Shown here: one piece after another, positions 1 to 10,712 of the stretch
Layout: every line of letters starts with the position of its first letter
Numbering within the stretch: position 1 is the first letter of the stretch
NCBI RefSeq assembly: GCF_900103845.1
Contig: NZ_FNIJ01000016.1
Span: forward strand, 62,001 to 126,000
Source: Pseudomonas jinjuensis
GTDB lineage: Bacteria; Pseudomonadota; Gammaproteobacteria; Pseudomonadales; Pseudomonadaceae
DNA: 64,000 nucleotides
Reading direction: 5' to 3'
The notes under the pieces: generated by a model
Databases searched by the model: none
The model's input: only the letters and a program-made list of their open reading frames with translations
Told to the model about the DNA's origin: nothing
Made by a program: the position numbers and the translations under genes

Positions 1-815
1 TCGGCGACCAGCAGCAGCTTGTCGCCCACGTCGACCAGCACGTAGTCGATTTCCGGATGGACGTTCAGCGCCTGGTTGGCCGGGATGGTCCAGGGGGTGG
101 TGGTCCAGATGACGATGTAGGCGGTCTTCGCCAGGCCCGGCAGGCCGAAGGCGGCGGCCAGCTTGTCGGCGTCCTCGATGGGGAAACCGACGTCGATGGT
201 CGGCGACTTCTTGTCGGCGTACTCGACTTCCGCCTCGGCCAGCGCCGAGCCGCAGTCGAAGCACCAGTTCACCGGCTTCAGGCCCTTGAACACGAAGCCC
301 TGCTTGACCATTTCGGCCAGGGCGCGGATCTCGCCGGCCTCGTTGGCGAACTCCATGGTCTTGTACGGGTTGTCCCATTCGCCGAGCACGCCCAGGCGGA
401 TGAAGTCGGCCTTCTGCCCTTCGATCTGCTCGGCCGCGTATTCACGGCACAGCTCGCGGGTCTTGTCCGCCGGCAGGTTCTTGCCGTGGGTGGTCTCGAC
501 CTTGTGCTCGATCGGCAGGCCGTGGCAGTCCCAGCCCGGCACGTAGGGGGCGTCGTAGCCGGCCAGGGTCTTGGAACGGACGATGATGTCCTTGAGAATC
601 TTGTTGACCGCGTGACCGATGTGAATGCTGCCGTTGGCGTAGGGCGGGCCGTCGTGCAGGATGAATTTCGGGCGACCTTCGCCAATCTTCCGCAGCTTCT
701 GGTACAGGCCGATGTCGTTCCAGAATTTCAGGGTTTCCGGCTCGCGCTGCGGCAGGCCGGCTTTCATCGGGAAGTCGGTTTCGGGAAGGTTCAGCGTCGG
801 TTTGTAGTCGGTCAT
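1..815 (-). CDS. ileS: Isoleucyl-tRNA synthetase, N-terminal part (cut by window edge)
   Basis: Class I aminoacyl-tRNA synthetase that charges tRNA-Ile in the cytoplasm. About 271 N-terminal residues are visible, starting [20 protein letters not shown], and the frame runs open off the left edge. The ATP-binding HIGH motif appears in [13 protein letters not shown] at about residue 57, followed by the Rossmann-fold stretch [15 protein letters not shown]. The end of the visible part ([17 protein letters not shown]) is the start of the CP1 editing domain. The gene begins 23 bases after the end of ribF, in the same direction, which is the usual ribF-ileS arrangement in Pseudomonas. The C-terminal KMSKS loop and zinc domain lie outside the window. 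Confidence 0.97.
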   Translation of the reverse strand, partial: MTDYKPTLNLPETDFPMKAGLPQREPETLKFWNDIGLYQKLRKIGEGRPKFILHDGPPYANGSIHIGHAVNKILKDIIVRSKTLAGYDAPYVPGWDCHGLPIEHKVETTHGKNLPADKTRELCREYAAEQIEGQKADFIRLGVLGEWDNPYKTMEFANEAGEIRALAEMVKQGFVFKGLKPVNWCFDCGSALAEAEVEYADKKSPTIDVGFPIEDADKLAAAFGLPGLAKTAYIVIWTTTPWTIPANQALNVHPEIDYVLVDVGDKLLLVA

Positions 816-838
816 CTCAGGGCCTGTTCAGGATCTCT

Positions 839-1777
839 TCAATCAAGCGGTTGGCCCAGCCAGTAGGCCCGGGCGGCGGCGATGTCCGCGAGGATCGCCG
901 CCTTCAGCTCCTCGAGGGAAGCGAAGCGCTGCTCATCACGCAGCTTGTGGTGGAAGGTCACATCCAGGTGGCGGCCATACAGGTCGCCGGAAAACTCCAG
1001 CAGATGCACTTCCAGGTGGGGGCGGCCGTCGCCTTTCACCGACGGTCGCGTGCCGATATTGGCGACGCCGGGGCAGCGCTGGCCATCGACCAGGGTGCTG
1101 ACCAGGAATACGCCATTCAGCGGCGCCTTGCGGCGCTTCAATTGGATGTTCGCGGTGGGCGAACCGAGCGTGCGGCCCAGCTTCTGCCCGTGCAGCACGC
1201 GGCCGCTCAGACTGAAGGGGCGTCCGAGCAGGCGCCCGGCGGTATGCAGGTCGCCCTCGGCCAGCACTTCGCGGATGCGCGAACTGCTCACCCGGATGCC
1301 GTCGATCTCCACCGTGGTGGCGGCTTCGACGCTGAAACCCTGGGCCTCGCCGGCGACGGCGAGGAAGGCGAAGTCGCCGGAACGGTCGCAGCCGAAGCGG
1401 AAATCGTCGCCGACCTCCAGATGCTGCACCTTCAGCCCGTCCACCAGCACCTGGCGGACGAACTCGTCGGCGGACAGCTCACGCAGCCGGCGGTTGAACG
1501 GCAGGCAGAGGACGAAGTCGACGCCCTGCTCGCGCAGCAGTTCGAGCTTCTCGCGCAGGCGGGTCAGGCGCACCGGCGCGGCGTCCGGGGCGAAGAACTC
1601 GCGCGGCTGCGGCTCGAAGATCACCACGCAGCTCGGCACGCCGAGCTCCAGCGAGCGCTCGTGCAGACGCCCCAGGATCGCCTGGTGGCCAAGATGGACG
1701 CCGTCGAAATTGCCGATGGTGGCGACGCAGCCCCCGGAGAAGGGCCGCAGGTTATGTAAGCCTCGAAGCAGCTGCAT
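839..1777 (-). CDS. ribF: Bifunctional riboflavin kinase / FAD synthetase
   Basis: Converts riboflavin to FMN and then FAD. The protein has 312 residues, normal for the family. The N-terminal adenylyltransferase domain shows the nucleotide-binding motif GNFDGVHLGHQ at about residues 22-32. The C-terminal riboflavin kinase domain (about 180-305) has GRTLGSPTANI and the end LRDEQRFASLEEL. The ATG start with MQLLRGLHNL matches the family N-terminus. It lies between murJ (85 bases upstream) and ileS and is probably co-transcribed with ileS. Confidence 0.97.
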   Translation of the reverse strand: MQLLRGLHNLRPFSGGCVATIGNFDGVHLGHQAILGRLHERSLELGVPSCVVIFEPQPREFFAPDAAPVRLTRLREKLELLREQGVDFVLCLPFNRRLRELSADEFVRQVLVDGLKVQHLEVGDDFRFGCDRSGDFAFLAVAGEAQGFSVEAATTVEIDGIRVSSSRIREVLAEGDLHTAGRLLGRPFSLSGRVLHGQKLGRTLGSPTANIQLKRRKAPLNGVFLVSTLVDGQRCPGVANIGTRPSVKGDGRPHLEVHLLEFSGDLYGRHLDVTFHHKLRDEQRFASLEELKAAILADIAAARAYWLGQPLD

Positions 1778-1861
1778 GGTGCGCGTATTGCTCAGAAAGT
1801 GGTCGATTATACCTGTACCCGCCGTCCTGCGACAGGCTCAAACCCCGACCGCGACGGCGGA

Positions 1862-3400
1862 TCAGGATATCGAGCGCCGTGAAAAGTCGCGGATGCGGAA
1901 GCCCAGCAGCGCCAGCATGCCGAAGTAGGCGATCACCCCGGCCATCACCAGCAGCCCCAGGCGCGTCAGCCTGATCGGCATCTCGCCCTGGTCCCAGGCC
2001 GGCATGTAATGCATCAGCGCCAGCAGCACCGCGGCCATCACCAGCACGGCGGCGACCAGCTTGGCGAGGAACTTCAGCCAGCCCGGCTGCGGCTCGAACA
2101 GGCGCTTGCTGCGCAGCTGCCAGTACAGCAGCCCGGCGTTCAGGCAGGCGGCAAGGCTGATGGCGAGGGCCAGGCCGACGTGCTTGAGCGGGCCGATGAA
2201 GGCGATGTTCATCAACTGGGTCGAAGCCAGGGTGAACAGCGCGATCTTCACCGGCGTCCTGATGTTCTGCCGCGCGTAGAAGCCCGGCGCCAGCACCTTC
2301 ACCAGGATGATGCCGAGCAGGCCGACGGCGTAGGCGATCAGCGCGCGCTGGGTCATCAGCGCGTCATGGGCGCCGAACTTGCCGTACTGGAACAGGGAAA
2401 CCGTCAGCGGCTCGGAAATCAGCGCCAGCGCCAGCGAACAGGGCAGCGCCAGCATGAAGCACAGGCGCAGCCCCCAGTCCATCAGGCGCGAATACTCGTG
2501 GCGATCGTCGCTGGCGTAGGTCTTGGCCAGCGACGGCAGCAGGATGGTGCCCAGCGCCACGCCGAGCACGCCGGACGGCAGCTCCATCAGGCGGTCGGCG
2601 TAGTACATCCAGGACACCGAGCCGGCGACCAGGAAGGAGGCGAAGATGGTGTTGATGATCAGCGAGATCTGGCTCACCGAGACCCCGAGGATCGCCGGCC
2701 CCATCTGCTTCAGCACGCGCCAGACGCCGGTGTCGCGCAGGTTCAGGCGCGGCAGCACGAGCATGCCGATCTTCTTCAGGTGCGGCAGCTGGTAGAGCAG
2801 CTGCGCCAGGCCGCCGACCAGCACCGCCCAGCCCAGCGCCATTACCGGCGGGTCGAAGTACGGGGTGAGGAACAGCGAGAACACGATCATGCTGACGTTC
2901 AGCAGGGTCGGCACGAAGGCCGGCACCGAGAAGCGATTCCAGGTATTGAGGATCGCCCCGGCCAGCGAGGCCAGCGAGATCAGCAGGATGTAGGGGAAGG
3001 TCACCCGCAGCAGGTCGGCGGTGAGGTCGAACTTCTCCGGCGTGTCGGCGAAGCCCGGCGCGGTCACCCAGATCACCCAGGGCGCGGCGAGGATGCCCAG
3101 CGCGGTGACCACGGCGAGGACCAGGGTCAGCAGGCCGGAAACGTAGGCGATGAAGGTGCGCGTGGCCTCCTCGCCCTGCTGGGTCTTGTACTCCGCCAGG
3201 ATCGGCACGAACGCCTGGGAAAAGGCGCCCTCGGCGAAGATGCGGCGCAGCAGGTTGGGCAGCTTGAAGGCCACGAAGAAGGCGTCGGTGGCCATGCCCG
3301 CGCCGAACATGCGCGCCACGATGGTGTCCCGGACGAAGCCGAGCACACGCGAAATCATGGTCATGGAACTGACCGCAGCCAGTGACTTGAGTAGATTCAT
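1862..3400 (-). CDS. murJ: Lipid II flippase MurJ (MviN)
   Basis: Integral inner-membrane protein of the MATE/MOP superfamily that flips lipid II to the periplasmic side for peptidoglycan synthesis. The protein has 512 residues and about 14 hydrophobic segments. The start [20 protein letters not shown] followed by [15 protein letters not shown] is the diagnostic MurJ N-terminus, with conserved arginines in the first two helices. It is divergent from rpsT, leaving 240 bases for both promoters, and precedes ribF in the same direction. Confidence 0.97.
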   Translation of the reverse strand: MNLLKSLAAVSSMTMISRVLGFVRDTIVARMFGAGMATDAFFVAFKLPNLLRRIFAEGAFSQAFVPILAEYKTQQGEEATRTFIAYVSGLLTLVLAVVTALGILAAPWVIWVTAPGFADTPEKFDLTADLLRVTFPYILLISLASLAGAILNTWNRFSVPAFVPTLLNVSMIVFSLFLTPYFDPPVMALGWAVLVGGLAQLLYQLPHLKKIGMLVLPRLNLRDTGVWRVLKQMGPAILGVSVSQISLIINTIFASFLVAGSVSWMYYADRLMELPSGVLGVALGTILLPSLAKTYASDDRHEYSRLMDWGLRLCFMLALPCSLALALISEPLTVSLFQYGKFGAHDALMTQRALIAYAVGLLGIILVKVLAPGFYARQNIRTPVKIALFTLASTQLMNIAFIGPLKHVGLALAISLAACLNAGLLYWQLRSKRLFEPQPGWLKFLAKLVAAVLVMAAVLLALMHYMPAWDQGEMPIRLTRLGLLVMAGVIAYFGMLALLGFRIRDFSRRSIS

Positions 3401-3558
3401 ACCGTCCGTACGTCCGCTTCCTGTGGGCGCCGCCGCCCGGACGCGCGCCTCGCCGCCATGCCCGGCGGCAAACGAAAGCCGTGGAGTTTAGGGCTGCGGC
3501 GCGAATAAATCATCCTGTCGCAGGCCGCGGCGCCGCTCGTCGGCGGGCGCGTATACGC

Positions 3559-3587
3559 TTGACAAGCCCCCCATGCGACGGCATCAT
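3559..3587 (+). promoter_or_regulatory. Probable sigma-70 promoter of rpsT
   Basis: A perfect -35 TTGACA at 3559-3564 is followed, after a 17-base spacer, by CATCAT at 3582-3587 as the -10. The leader to the rpsT start is about 48 bases and includes an AT-rich stretch and the ribosome-binding site GAGGAG. Inferred from sequence only. Confidence 0.6.
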
Positions 3588-3640
3588 TCGCGGCCTTAAT
3601 TTATTCGCTACATCCCAAGTTTTTCTCGAGGAGCTCGACG

Positions 3641-3910
3641 GTGGCCAACACACCTTCCGCCAAAAAACGCGCCAAACAGGCTGAGAAGCGTCGCAGCCAC
3701 AACGCCAGCCTGCGTTCCATGGTTCGCACCTACATCAAGAACGTAGTCAAGGCTGTCGATGCCAAAGACCTGCCGAAAGCCCAGGCCGCCCTGGTTGCTG
3801 CCGTACCGGTCATCGATCGCATGGCTGACAAAGGCATCATCCACAAGAACAAGGCCGCTCGTCACAAGAGCCGCCTGAACGCCCACGTGAAGGCCCTGGC
3901 CACCGCATAA
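3641..3910 (+). CDS. rpsT: 30S ribosomal protein S20
   Basis: Small-subunit primary binding protein for 16S rRNA. It has 89 residues and is very basic, starting [20 protein letters not shown] as in other gammaproteobacterial S20 proteins. The start codon is GTG with GAGGAGCTCGACG upstream, so the non-ATG start is well supported; S20 commonly uses weak starts as part of autogenous control. Codon use is highly biased, as expected. A strong terminator follows 16 bases after the stop, so it is monocistronic. Confidence 0.98.
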   Translation: MANTPSAKKRAKQAEKRRSHNASLRSMVRTYIKNVVKAVDAKDLPKAQAALVAAVPVIDRMADKGIIHKNKAARHKSRLNAHVKALATA

Positions 3911-3925
3911 GCGTTCCGTTCTTGA

Positions 3926-3951
3926 AAAACCGGCCCCAGGGCCGGTTTTTT
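3926..3951 (+). terminator. Rho-independent terminator of rpsT
   Basis: Perfect 8-bp stem AACCGGCC/GGCCGGTT with a short CAG-type loop, preceded by A residues and followed by a T run, placed just after rpsT. The flanking A and T tracts make it potentially bidirectional. Confidence 0.85.
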
Positions 3952-3973
3952 ATTGCCCGCGAAACACGCTCTT

Positions 3974-4060
3974 CGTAGGAGCGAGCTTGCTCGCGAATGG
4001 TGCCTTCCGTCAGTCGAAAGGTGTCCGGAGGCTTTTTTCGCGAGCAAGCTCGCTCCTACA
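3974..4060. repeat. Inverted pair of REP-like palindromes
   Basis: Two copies of a 23-base element, GTAGGAGCGAGCTTGCTCGC plus GAA at 3974-3997 and its reverse complement at 4038-4060, flank a 40-base spacer. This is the classic REPIN layout of Pseudomonas. The same element recurs at 18741-18762/18844-18865 and at 54257-54279. It lies between the convergent rpsT and creA genes. Confidence 0.85.
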
Positions 4061-4078
4061 GAAAAGCTTCCAGAAGGC

Positions 4079-4540
4079 TTATTTCACCGGCCACGGCATA
4101 ATCGGAATGGCCGTCACCGCATTCTGCGGACTGCCCTCGATCACCCGGTCGCTGTAGACCAGATAGACCAGCGAATTGCGCTTCTCGTCGAAGAAGCGCA
4201 CCACCTGCATGGTCTTGAACACCAGCGAGGTGCGCTGCTGGAACACTTCCTCGCCATCCTTCAGCTCGCGCTTGAAGCGGATCGGCCCGATCTGGCGACA
4301 GGCGATGGAAGCCTCGGCGCGATCCTCGGCCAGGCCCAACCCGCCCTTCACGCCGCCGGTCTTGGCCCGCGACAGGTAGCAGGTCACGCCTTCCACCTGC
4401 GGATCATCGAAAGCCTCGACGACTATCTTGTCGTTCGGCCCGACCCACTTGAACACAGTGGAAACCTCGCCGATCTCCTCCGCCCCGGCCAGCGCCGGAA
4501 GCAGCAGCAACGCCCCGACCAGTCCCTTGAATGCACGCAT
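4079..4540 (-). CDS. creA: CreA family periplasmic protein
   Basis: Member of the CreA family (E. coli CreA), a conserved exported protein of unknown biochemical role. It has 153 residues with a clear signal peptide ([20 protein letters not shown], cleavage after AGA). The mature part has the family core [20 protein letters not shown] and two cysteines in [12 protein letters not shown] and [11 protein letters not shown]. It starts 12 bases after the proB stop, so it probably forms the end of an obgE-proB-creA unit. Confidence 0.9.
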   Translation of the reverse strand: MRAFKGLVGALLLLPALAGAEEIGEVSTVFKWVGPNDKIVVEAFDDPQVEGVTCYLSRAKTGGVKGGLGLAEDRAEASIACRQIGPIRFKRELKDGEEVFQQRTSLVFKTMQVVRFFDEKRNSLVYLVYSDRVIEGSPQNAVTAIPIMPWPVK

Positions 4541-4552
4541 CGCCGCCCTCCC

Positions 4553-5671
4553 CTACACCAAAACCAGATTGTCGCGATGCACCAGCTCGGGCCCGTCGAC
4601 ATAGCCGAGCAGACTGGCGATGGCGTCGGTCGGCTGACCGATGATCTTCTGCGCCTCGGCCGCGCTGTAGTTGGCCAGGCCGCGGGCGACCTCGCGCCCC
4701 TGCAGGTCGACGCAGACCACCATCTCGCCGCGGCGGAAGCTGCCCTGCAGCGCCTTCACACCCACCGGCAGCAGGCTCTTGTGAGACTGCACCAGCGCCT
4801 TGACCGCGCCATCGTCCAGCACCAGGGTGCCGCGCATCTGCAGGTGACCGGCCAGCCACTGCTTGCGCGCGGCCTTGCGGCTCCGCTCGGGGGTCAGCAG
4901 GGTGCCGAGGCGCTCGCCGGCGCGCAGACGGTCGAGCACGCGCTCGATGCGTCCGCCCACGATCACCGTGTGCGCACCGGAACGCGCCGCCAGCCGCGCC
5001 GCGCGCAGCTTGGTCTGCATGCCGCCGCGACCGAGCGCACCGGCGCTGCCGCCAGCCACTTCGTCCAGCTGCGGGTCGTCGGCACGGGCTTCGTAGATCA
5101 GCTGGGCATCGGGATTGTTGCGCGGGTCGGCGTCGAACATGCCATCGCGATCGGTGAGGATCACCAGCAGGTCCGCCTCCACCAGGTTGGCGACCAGCGC
5201 CGCCAGGGTATCGTTGTCGCCGAAGCGGATCTCGTCGGTGACCACGGTGTCGTTCTCGTTGATCACCGGGATCACGCCGAGATCGACCAGGGTGCGCAGG
5301 GTATTGCGGGCGTTCAGGTAGCGCTTGCGGTCGGAGAGGTCGTCATGGGTCAGCAGCACCTGGGCGGTCTGCAGGCCGTGGGTCGCGAAGCTGGACTCCC
5401 ACGCCTGCACCAGCCCCATCTGCCCGACCGCCGCGGCAGCCTGCAGCTCGTGCATGTCGCCCGGCCGGGAAACCCAGCCCAGGCGGCTCATGCCCGCCGC
5501 CACCGCGCCGGAGGACACCAGCACCAGCTCGACGCCGGCGCAGTGCAGGGCGACCATCTGCTCGACCCATACCGCCATCGCATCGCGATCCAGCCCCCGG
5601 CCGTCGGCCGTGAGCAGGGCGCTGCCGATCTTCACCACCCAGCGCCGCGCGCCGGTCACTTTCTCACGCAT
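4553..5671 (-). CDS. proB: Glutamate 5-kinase
   Basis: Catalyses the first step of proline synthesis, phosphorylating glutamate to gamma-glutamyl phosphate. The protein has 372 residues. An N-terminal amino-acid kinase domain (about 8-255) shows [23 protein letters not shown] and [18 protein letters not shown]-terminal PUA domain (about 278-360) begins around [13 protein letters not shown]. It follows obgE by 53 bases in the same direction; the obg-proB order is conserved in Pseudomonas. Confidence 0.97.
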   Translation of the reverse strand: MREKVTGARRWVVKIGSALLTADGRGLDRDAMAVWVEQMVALHCAGVELVLVSSGAVAAGMSRLGWVSRPGDMHELQAAAAVGQMGLVQAWESSFATHGLQTAQVLLTHDDLSDRKRYLNARNTLRTLVDLGVIPVINENDTVVTDEIRFGDNDTLAALVANLVEADLLVILTDRDGMFDADPRNNPDAQLIYEARADDPQLDEVAGGSAGALGRGGMQTKLRAARLAARSGAHTVIVGGRIERVLDRLRAGERLGTLLTPERSRKAARKQWLAGHLQMRGTLVLDDGAVKALVQSHKSLLPVGVKALQGSFRRGEMVVCVDLQGREVARGLANYSAAEAQKIIGQPTDAIASLLGYVDGPELVHRDNLVLV

Positions 5672-5724
5672 ACATCAACCTTACGAAGTCAGCTGTTGCA
5701 TCGGACCGGCGCCCGCAGCGCCGA

Positions 5725-7098
<1,374 letters not shown>

Positions 7099-7356
7099 TT
7101 AGGCAGCGACGACGCTTACATAGCGACGGCCAAAGGCGCCTTTCACTTCGAACTTGATCACGCCGTCGATCTTGGCGAACAGGGTGTGATCCTTGCCCAT
7201 GCCAACGCCGTAGCCAGCGTGGAACTGGGTGCCGCGCTGACGCACGATGATGTTGCCTGCTTTAACAGCCTGGCTGCCGAACAGTTTCACGCCAAGGCGT
7301 TTACTTTCGGAATCGCGGCCGTTGCGGGTACTACCGCCAGCTTTCTTGTGTGCCAT
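7099..7356 (-). CDS. rpmA: 50S ribosomal protein L27
   Basis: Large-subunit protein whose N-terminus reaches the peptidyl-transferase centre. It has 85 residues and starts [20 protein letters not shown], the standard proteobacterial form without the Firmicute N-terminal extension. It follows rplU by 24 bases with an AGGA ribosome-binding site (GGAGGATTTGACTCATG). Codon bias is strong. Confidence 0.98.
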   Translation of the reverse strand: MAHKKAGGSTRNGRDSESKRLGVKLFGSQAVKAGNIIVRQRGTQFHAGYGVGMGKDHTLFAKIDGVIKFEVKGAFGRRYVSVVAA

Positions 7357-7380
7357 GAGTCAAATCCTCCAAAAAAGGAA

Positions 7381-7692
7381 TTAGGCCTGGATGCCGGTGA
7401 TCTTGATTTCAGTGAACCACTGGCGGTGGCCCTGACGCTTCATGTGGTGCTTACGACGGCGGAACTTGATGATGCTCACTTTGTCGTGACGGCCGTGGGA
7501 TACCACTTCAGCGGTCACTTTCGCACCTTCTACCACCGGCAGGCCGATCTTGACGTCGTCGCCATTGGCAACCAGCAGAACGCGGTCGAAGTCGATGGCT
7601 TCGCCGGTCGCTACGTCGAGCTTCTCGACCTTGAGGAATTCGCCTTCGGTGACTTTGTGCTGCTTGCCACCGGTAACAATAACTGCGTACAT
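7381..7692 (-). CDS. rplU: 50S ribosomal protein L21
   Basis: 23S rRNA-binding large-subunit protein. It has 103 residues, starts [20 protein letters not shown] and ends with the basic stretch [20 protein letters not shown]. The open frame extends 68 codons upstream, but MYAVI with the ribosome-binding site CGGAGAC is the conserved start. It is divergent from ispB, as in other Pseudomonas. Confidence 0.98.
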   Translation of the reverse strand: MYAVIVTGGKQHKVTEGEFLKVEKLDVATGEAIDFDRVLLVANGDDVKIGLPVVEGAKVTAEVVSHGRHDKVSIIKFRRRKHHMKRQGHRQWFTEIKITGIQA

Positions 7693-7934
7693 CTGGATGT
7701 CTCCGTTAGACCTGCTCACCCGACGCTTTATAGGAAGAGGAATCGGTCGGCATGGCTGCTCGGGGCCGGAAGCGGACGCCCTTGCAATTGCGTAAGGCAG
7801 GATGTGCCATGGAAGTTCGGGGCCGCGATTGTACGGAAAGCGCCGGCCCGAGGCAAGGCCCCGCGGGGCTTTCCTTGACAGCCCACCCCCTGCCACCTAG
7901 CATGCCGCGCAATCTAAGAGGAGCGCTGTCCTTG

Positions 7935-8903
7935 ATGCAACCCCAGGCTTTCTATCGCGTGGTCGCGGACGATTTCACCGCCGTCGACGGCATCATCCGC
8001 CAACAACTCTCTTCCCGCGTCCCCCTGGTGGAAAAGATCGGCGACTACATCATCTCCGCCGGCGGCAAGCGCCTGCGCCCCCTGCTGGTGCTGCTCTCCG
8101 GCAAGGCTCTTGGCTACTCCAACGACGACCTGCGCCTGCTCGCCGCGATCATCGAATTCCTGCACACCTCCACCCTGCTGCATGACGACGTGGTCGACGC
8201 CTCCGGCCTGCGCCGCGGCCGCGCCACCGCCAATGCCCAGTGGGGCAATGCGCCGAGCGTGCTGGTCGGCGACTTCCTCTATGCACGTTCCTTCGAAATG
8301 ATGGTGGCGCTGGGCTCCATGCCGGTCATGCAGATCATCTCCCAGGCCACCCGGGTGATCGCCGAGGGCGAAGTGCTGCAGCTGACCAAGATCCGCGACG
8401 CCAGCACCACCGAAGAAACCTATATGGAAGTCATCCGCGGCAAGACCGCGATGCTCTTCGAAGCCTCCACCCACGGCGCCGCGGTTCTGGCCCATGCCTC
8501 CGCGGAACAGGCCGAAGCGCTGCGCCAGTTCGGTGACGCGCTGGGCATCGCCTTCCAGCTGGTCGACGACCTGCTCGACTACCGCGGCGACGCCGCCAGC
8601 ATGGGCAAGAACGTCGGCGACGACCTCGCCGAAGGCAAGCCGACCCTGCCGCTGATCGTCACCATGCGCGACGGCACGCCGGAACAGGCCACCCTGGTGC
8701 GCAAGGCCATCCAGCAGGGCGGCAGCCAGGACCTGGAAGGCATCCGCGCCGCGGTGGAAGCGGCCGGCGCCCTGGACTACACCGCCCGCCTGGCGCGCGA
8801 GTATTCCGCCCGCGCCATCGACTGCCTGAAGGTGCTGCCGGACAACGAGTACCGCGCCGCACTGATCGAACTCTGCGAGTTCGCCGTGGCCCGTACCCAC
8901 TGA
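7935..8903 (+). CDS. ispB: Octaprenyl diphosphate synthase
   Basis: Trans-prenyltransferase that makes the side chain of ubiquinone. It has 322 residues from the ATG (MQPQAFYRVVADDFTAVDGI). The first Asp-rich motif is in LLHDDVVDAS (about residue 80) and the second in QLVDDLLDY (about 210), both intact. An in-frame TTG lies immediately before the ATG and could also initiate; AAGAGGAG is 9-16 bases upstream. The longer frame opening at 7752 covers the rplU-ispB promoter region and is rejected. Confidence 0.95.
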   Translation: MQPQAFYRVVADDFTAVDGIIRQQLSSRVPLVEKIGDYIISAGGKRLRPLLVLLSGKALGYSNDDLRLLAAIIEFLHTSTLLHDDVVDASGLRRGRATANAQWGNAPSVLVGDFLYARSFEMMVALGSMPVMQIISQATRVIAEGEVLQLTKIRDASTTEETYMEVIRGKTAMLFEASTHGAAVLAHASAEQAEALRQFGDALGIAFQLVDDLLDYRGDAASMGKNVGDDLAEGKPTLPLIVTMRDGTPEQATLVRKAIQQGGSQDLEGIRAAVEAAGALDYTARLAREYSARAIDCLKVLPDNEYRAALIELCEFAVARTH

Positions 8904-8919
8904 TCCCGGCCTCGCGCCA

Positions 8920-8963
8920 TACGACGCCCGCCCGGCCCTGCCGCGGCGGGCGTCGTACTTTTC
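8920..8963 (+). terminator. Terminator of ispB
   Basis: Twelve-base perfect stem ACGACGCCCGCC/GGCGGGCGTCGT with a 12-base loop, followed by ACTTTTC, 16 bases after the ispB stop. Confidence 0.75.
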
Positions 8964-9034
8964 GGGGCGGTGACTTCTGGCAGGTGGCTGCAATTTTTTT
9001 CAGGAAAGGTGCAATCAAGGCTTGCTATTAAGAT

Positions 9035-9053
9035 AATAAGAATTATTCTCATT
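9035..9053. promoter_or_regulatory. Fur box upstream of the 74-residue protein
   Basis: AATAAGAATTATTCTCATT is a near-perfect 9-1-9 palindrome matching the Pseudomonas Fur consensus (AATGAGAAT-x-ATTCTTATT class). It lies 26 bases before the start codon and probably overlaps the promoter, so the downstream gene should be repressed when iron is plentiful. Read directly from sequence; binding is inferred. Confidence 0.8.
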
Positions 9054-9078
9054 AAAGCCTTGTCACGGAGAATGCACC

Positions 9079-9303
9079 ATGACCTACATGATCGATGCCT
9101 GGCTGGACCGCCCCCACCCCTATCTGCGCATCCTCAACCGCTCCACCGGCGAAGTCTGCGCCGTGCTGGAGGAAGACGCCCTGGACGAACTGCGCGAACA
9201 GGGCGGGCTGGACATGGCCGAACTCGGCACCAGCGAGCCGCAGGTGCTGAAGGAGCTGGTACGCAGCCTGTTCCTGTTCTGCTATGCGCGGGCGCTGCGC
9301 TGA
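9079..9303 (+). CDS. Small conserved protein under a Fur box (PA4570-like)
   Basis: A 74-residue protein starting MTYMIDAWLDRPHPYLRILN with a good ribosome-binding site (GGAGAATGCACC). It is acidic in the middle (EEDALDELREQGG), with no signal peptide or clear membrane segment and a single Cys near the end (LFLFCYARALR). I recognise it only as the conserved gene that follows ispB in P. aeruginosa; its function is unknown. The Fur-type operator directly upstream indicates expression during iron starvation, so a role in iron sparing or an iron-limited pathway is plausible but unproven. Confidence 0.8.
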   Translation: MTYMIDAWLDRPHPYLRILNRSTGEVCAVLEEDALDELREQGGLDMAELGTSEPQVLKELVRSLFLFCYARALR

Positions 9304-9583
9304 AGCGGGATTGCCGGCGGGTTGTAGCCGCCCTGCGCTGTCGCGGGCATGGCCCGCTCCTGCTCGCGAACAAAATGCGCTGAGATTCCAAGACAGTTGC
9401 GCCTACGCGGTTTCGCTGGAATGTCCGGATAGGGTGCATAACGCGCCAGCGTTATCCACCATCCCATCGGCACGGCCTTTCGGCGCATGAAGCGTTCCGC
9501 TTCATGCGCCCTACACCAGCGGTTGGCCACGGCGCGAACTTTTTGCCCGCGAACCGCAGCAGCGCGCATGAACGCCATGAACG
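9304..9583. repeat. Non-coding block of mixed REP-like palindromes
   Basis: Between the small Fur-box gene and fklB lie about 280 bases without a credible gene. It holds a GCGGGCATGGCCCGC-type REP (9341-9362), one copy of a 32-base element AGGGTGCATAACGCGCCAGC plus GTTATCCACC (9431-9460), and a perfect palindrome GCGCATGAAGCG/CGCTTCATGCGC (9484-9510). The 32-base element also occurs at 30516-30550 (inverted) and 57730-57763. Confidence 0.7.
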
Positions 9584-9584
9584 A

Positions 9585-9608
9585 CAAGGGGGCGCGAACG
9601 CCCCCTTG
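9585..9608 (-). terminator. Possible terminator of fklB
   Basis: Stem CAAGGGGGCG/CGCCCCCTTG with a short GAA-type loop just downstream of the fklB stop. The T tract on the minus strand is weak (TTGTCGTT), so it may be a stabilising hairpin rather than an efficient terminator. Confidence 0.5.
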
Positions 9609-9623
9609 CCGGCTAGCGGGAAA

Positions 9624-10241
9624 TCAGAGGATTTCCAGCAGCTCGACGTCGAACACCAGCACGCTGTGCGGCGGGATGCTGCCGACGGACTGGCCGCCGT
9701 AGGCCAGTTCGCTCGGCACGTGCAGGCGCCATTTGCTGCCGGTGTTCATCAGCTGCAGGGCCTCGATCCAGCCGGCGATCACGCCGCCAACCGGGAATTC
9801 GGCCGGCTCGCCGCGCTGGTAGGAGCTGTCGAACACGGTGCCGTCGATCAGGGTGCCGTGGTAGTGGGTGCGCACGGTGTCCTCGCGGGACGGCTTGGCG
9901 CCCTCGCCCGCCACCAGCACTTCGTACTGCAGGCCGGACGGCAGGGTGGTCACGCCTTCGCGCTTGGCGTTGTCGGCCAGGTAGGCCTTGCCGGCGCCGG
10001 CGGCCGCTTCGGCCTTGGCCTGGGCTTCGGCCTGCATGCGCTGGCGCAATACCTGGAAGCTGGCGGACAGCGCGTCGGCAGCGACACGGCTTTCAGCACC
10101 GGCGAAGGCATCGGCGAGGCCTGCCAGGACGGCATCCAGGCTCATGCCCGGCACGGGATTGGCGCGCAGTTGATCGCCCAGCTGGCGGCCGATGCCATAG
10201 CTGACACGGGCTTCGTCGGTGGAAAGGTTGAGTTCGCTCAT
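9624..10241 (-). CDS. fklB: FKBP-type peptidyl-prolyl cis-trans isomerase
   Basis: FklB/FkpA-family prolyl isomerase of 205 residues. The N-terminal dimerisation region (about 1-90; MSELNLSTDEARVSYGIGRQ) is followed by an alanine-rich helix and a C-terminal FKBP domain (about 105-205) with VRTHYHGTLIDGTVFDSSY, AGWIEALQLMNTGSKWRL and PSELAYGG. There is no signal peptide, suggesting a cytoplasmic FklB-like role. The open frame extends 67 codons upstream into the next gene; MSELN with a ribosome-binding site is preferred. Confidence 0.92.
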   Translation of the reverse strand: MSELNLSTDEARVSYGIGRQLGDQLRANPVPGMSLDAVLAGLADAFAGAESRVAADALSASFQVLRQRMQAEAQAKAEAAAGAGKAYLADNAKREGVTTLPSGLQYEVLVAGEGAKPSREDTVRTHYHGTLIDGTVFDSSYQRGEPAEFPVGGVIAGWIEALQLMNTGSKWRLHVPSELAYGGQSVGSIPPHSVLVFDVELLEIL

Positions 10242-10314
10242 GGCGGGGCTCCGCAGGGTGAAAAGGGCGGCCAGCCTAGCATAGAAGGCCGCCTGCTCTT
10301 CAACCCGCGCCCCC

Positions 10315-10608
10315 TCAGTGCAGCGGAATCGGCATCCCCTGGTCCGCCTCGGTACTTTCCATGCCGCACATCTCGTCATGCACCACCGCATGCACCAGAT
10401 GGAAAGGCAGGGTCGGCAGGCCGGAGAGCAGCTGGCGGGCATGCTCCACCGAGCGGATGGTCAGGATATGCCCGACCCGGTCCTGGATCGGGTGGTAACG
10501 CTGGCCGATGCGCGCTTCCAGCACGTAGATGTCGCCTTCCATGGAAACCAGGCGCAACTCGTCTACATCTCCCGCCCGGGAGCGGCTGGTCAACTCGTTG
10601 AGATTCAT
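10315..10608 (-). CDS. DUF6482 family small protein (PA4573-like)
   Basis: A 97-residue protein starting MNLNELTSRSRAGDVDELRL behind GGAGGTGCGCCC. No signal peptide or membrane segment is visible. The core reads as a small alpha/beta protein (RLVSMEGDIYVLEARIGQRY ... TIRSVEHARQLLSGLP) with a late Cys and a HxxH-type region (FHLVHAVVHDEMCG). Homologues are sometimes labelled as ABC-transporter ATPase parts, but there is no P-loop, so that label is not supported. It lies 73 bases before fklB in the same direction. Confidence 0.8.
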   Translation of the reverse strand: MNLNELTSRSRAGDVDELRLVSMEGDIYVLEARIGQRYHPIQDRVGHILTIRSVEHARQLLSGLPTLPFHLVHAVVHDEMCGMESTEADQGMPIPLH

Positions 10609-10712
10609 GGGCGCACCTCCGCAGTCTTCGCTGAAAGTCTCGTACAGCAGGCGCAGGGTGCAAGGCCGCCCGTCCGTTTTGCGGCGGGCGGGCGGCGCGG
10701 GTACTGGCGGGA

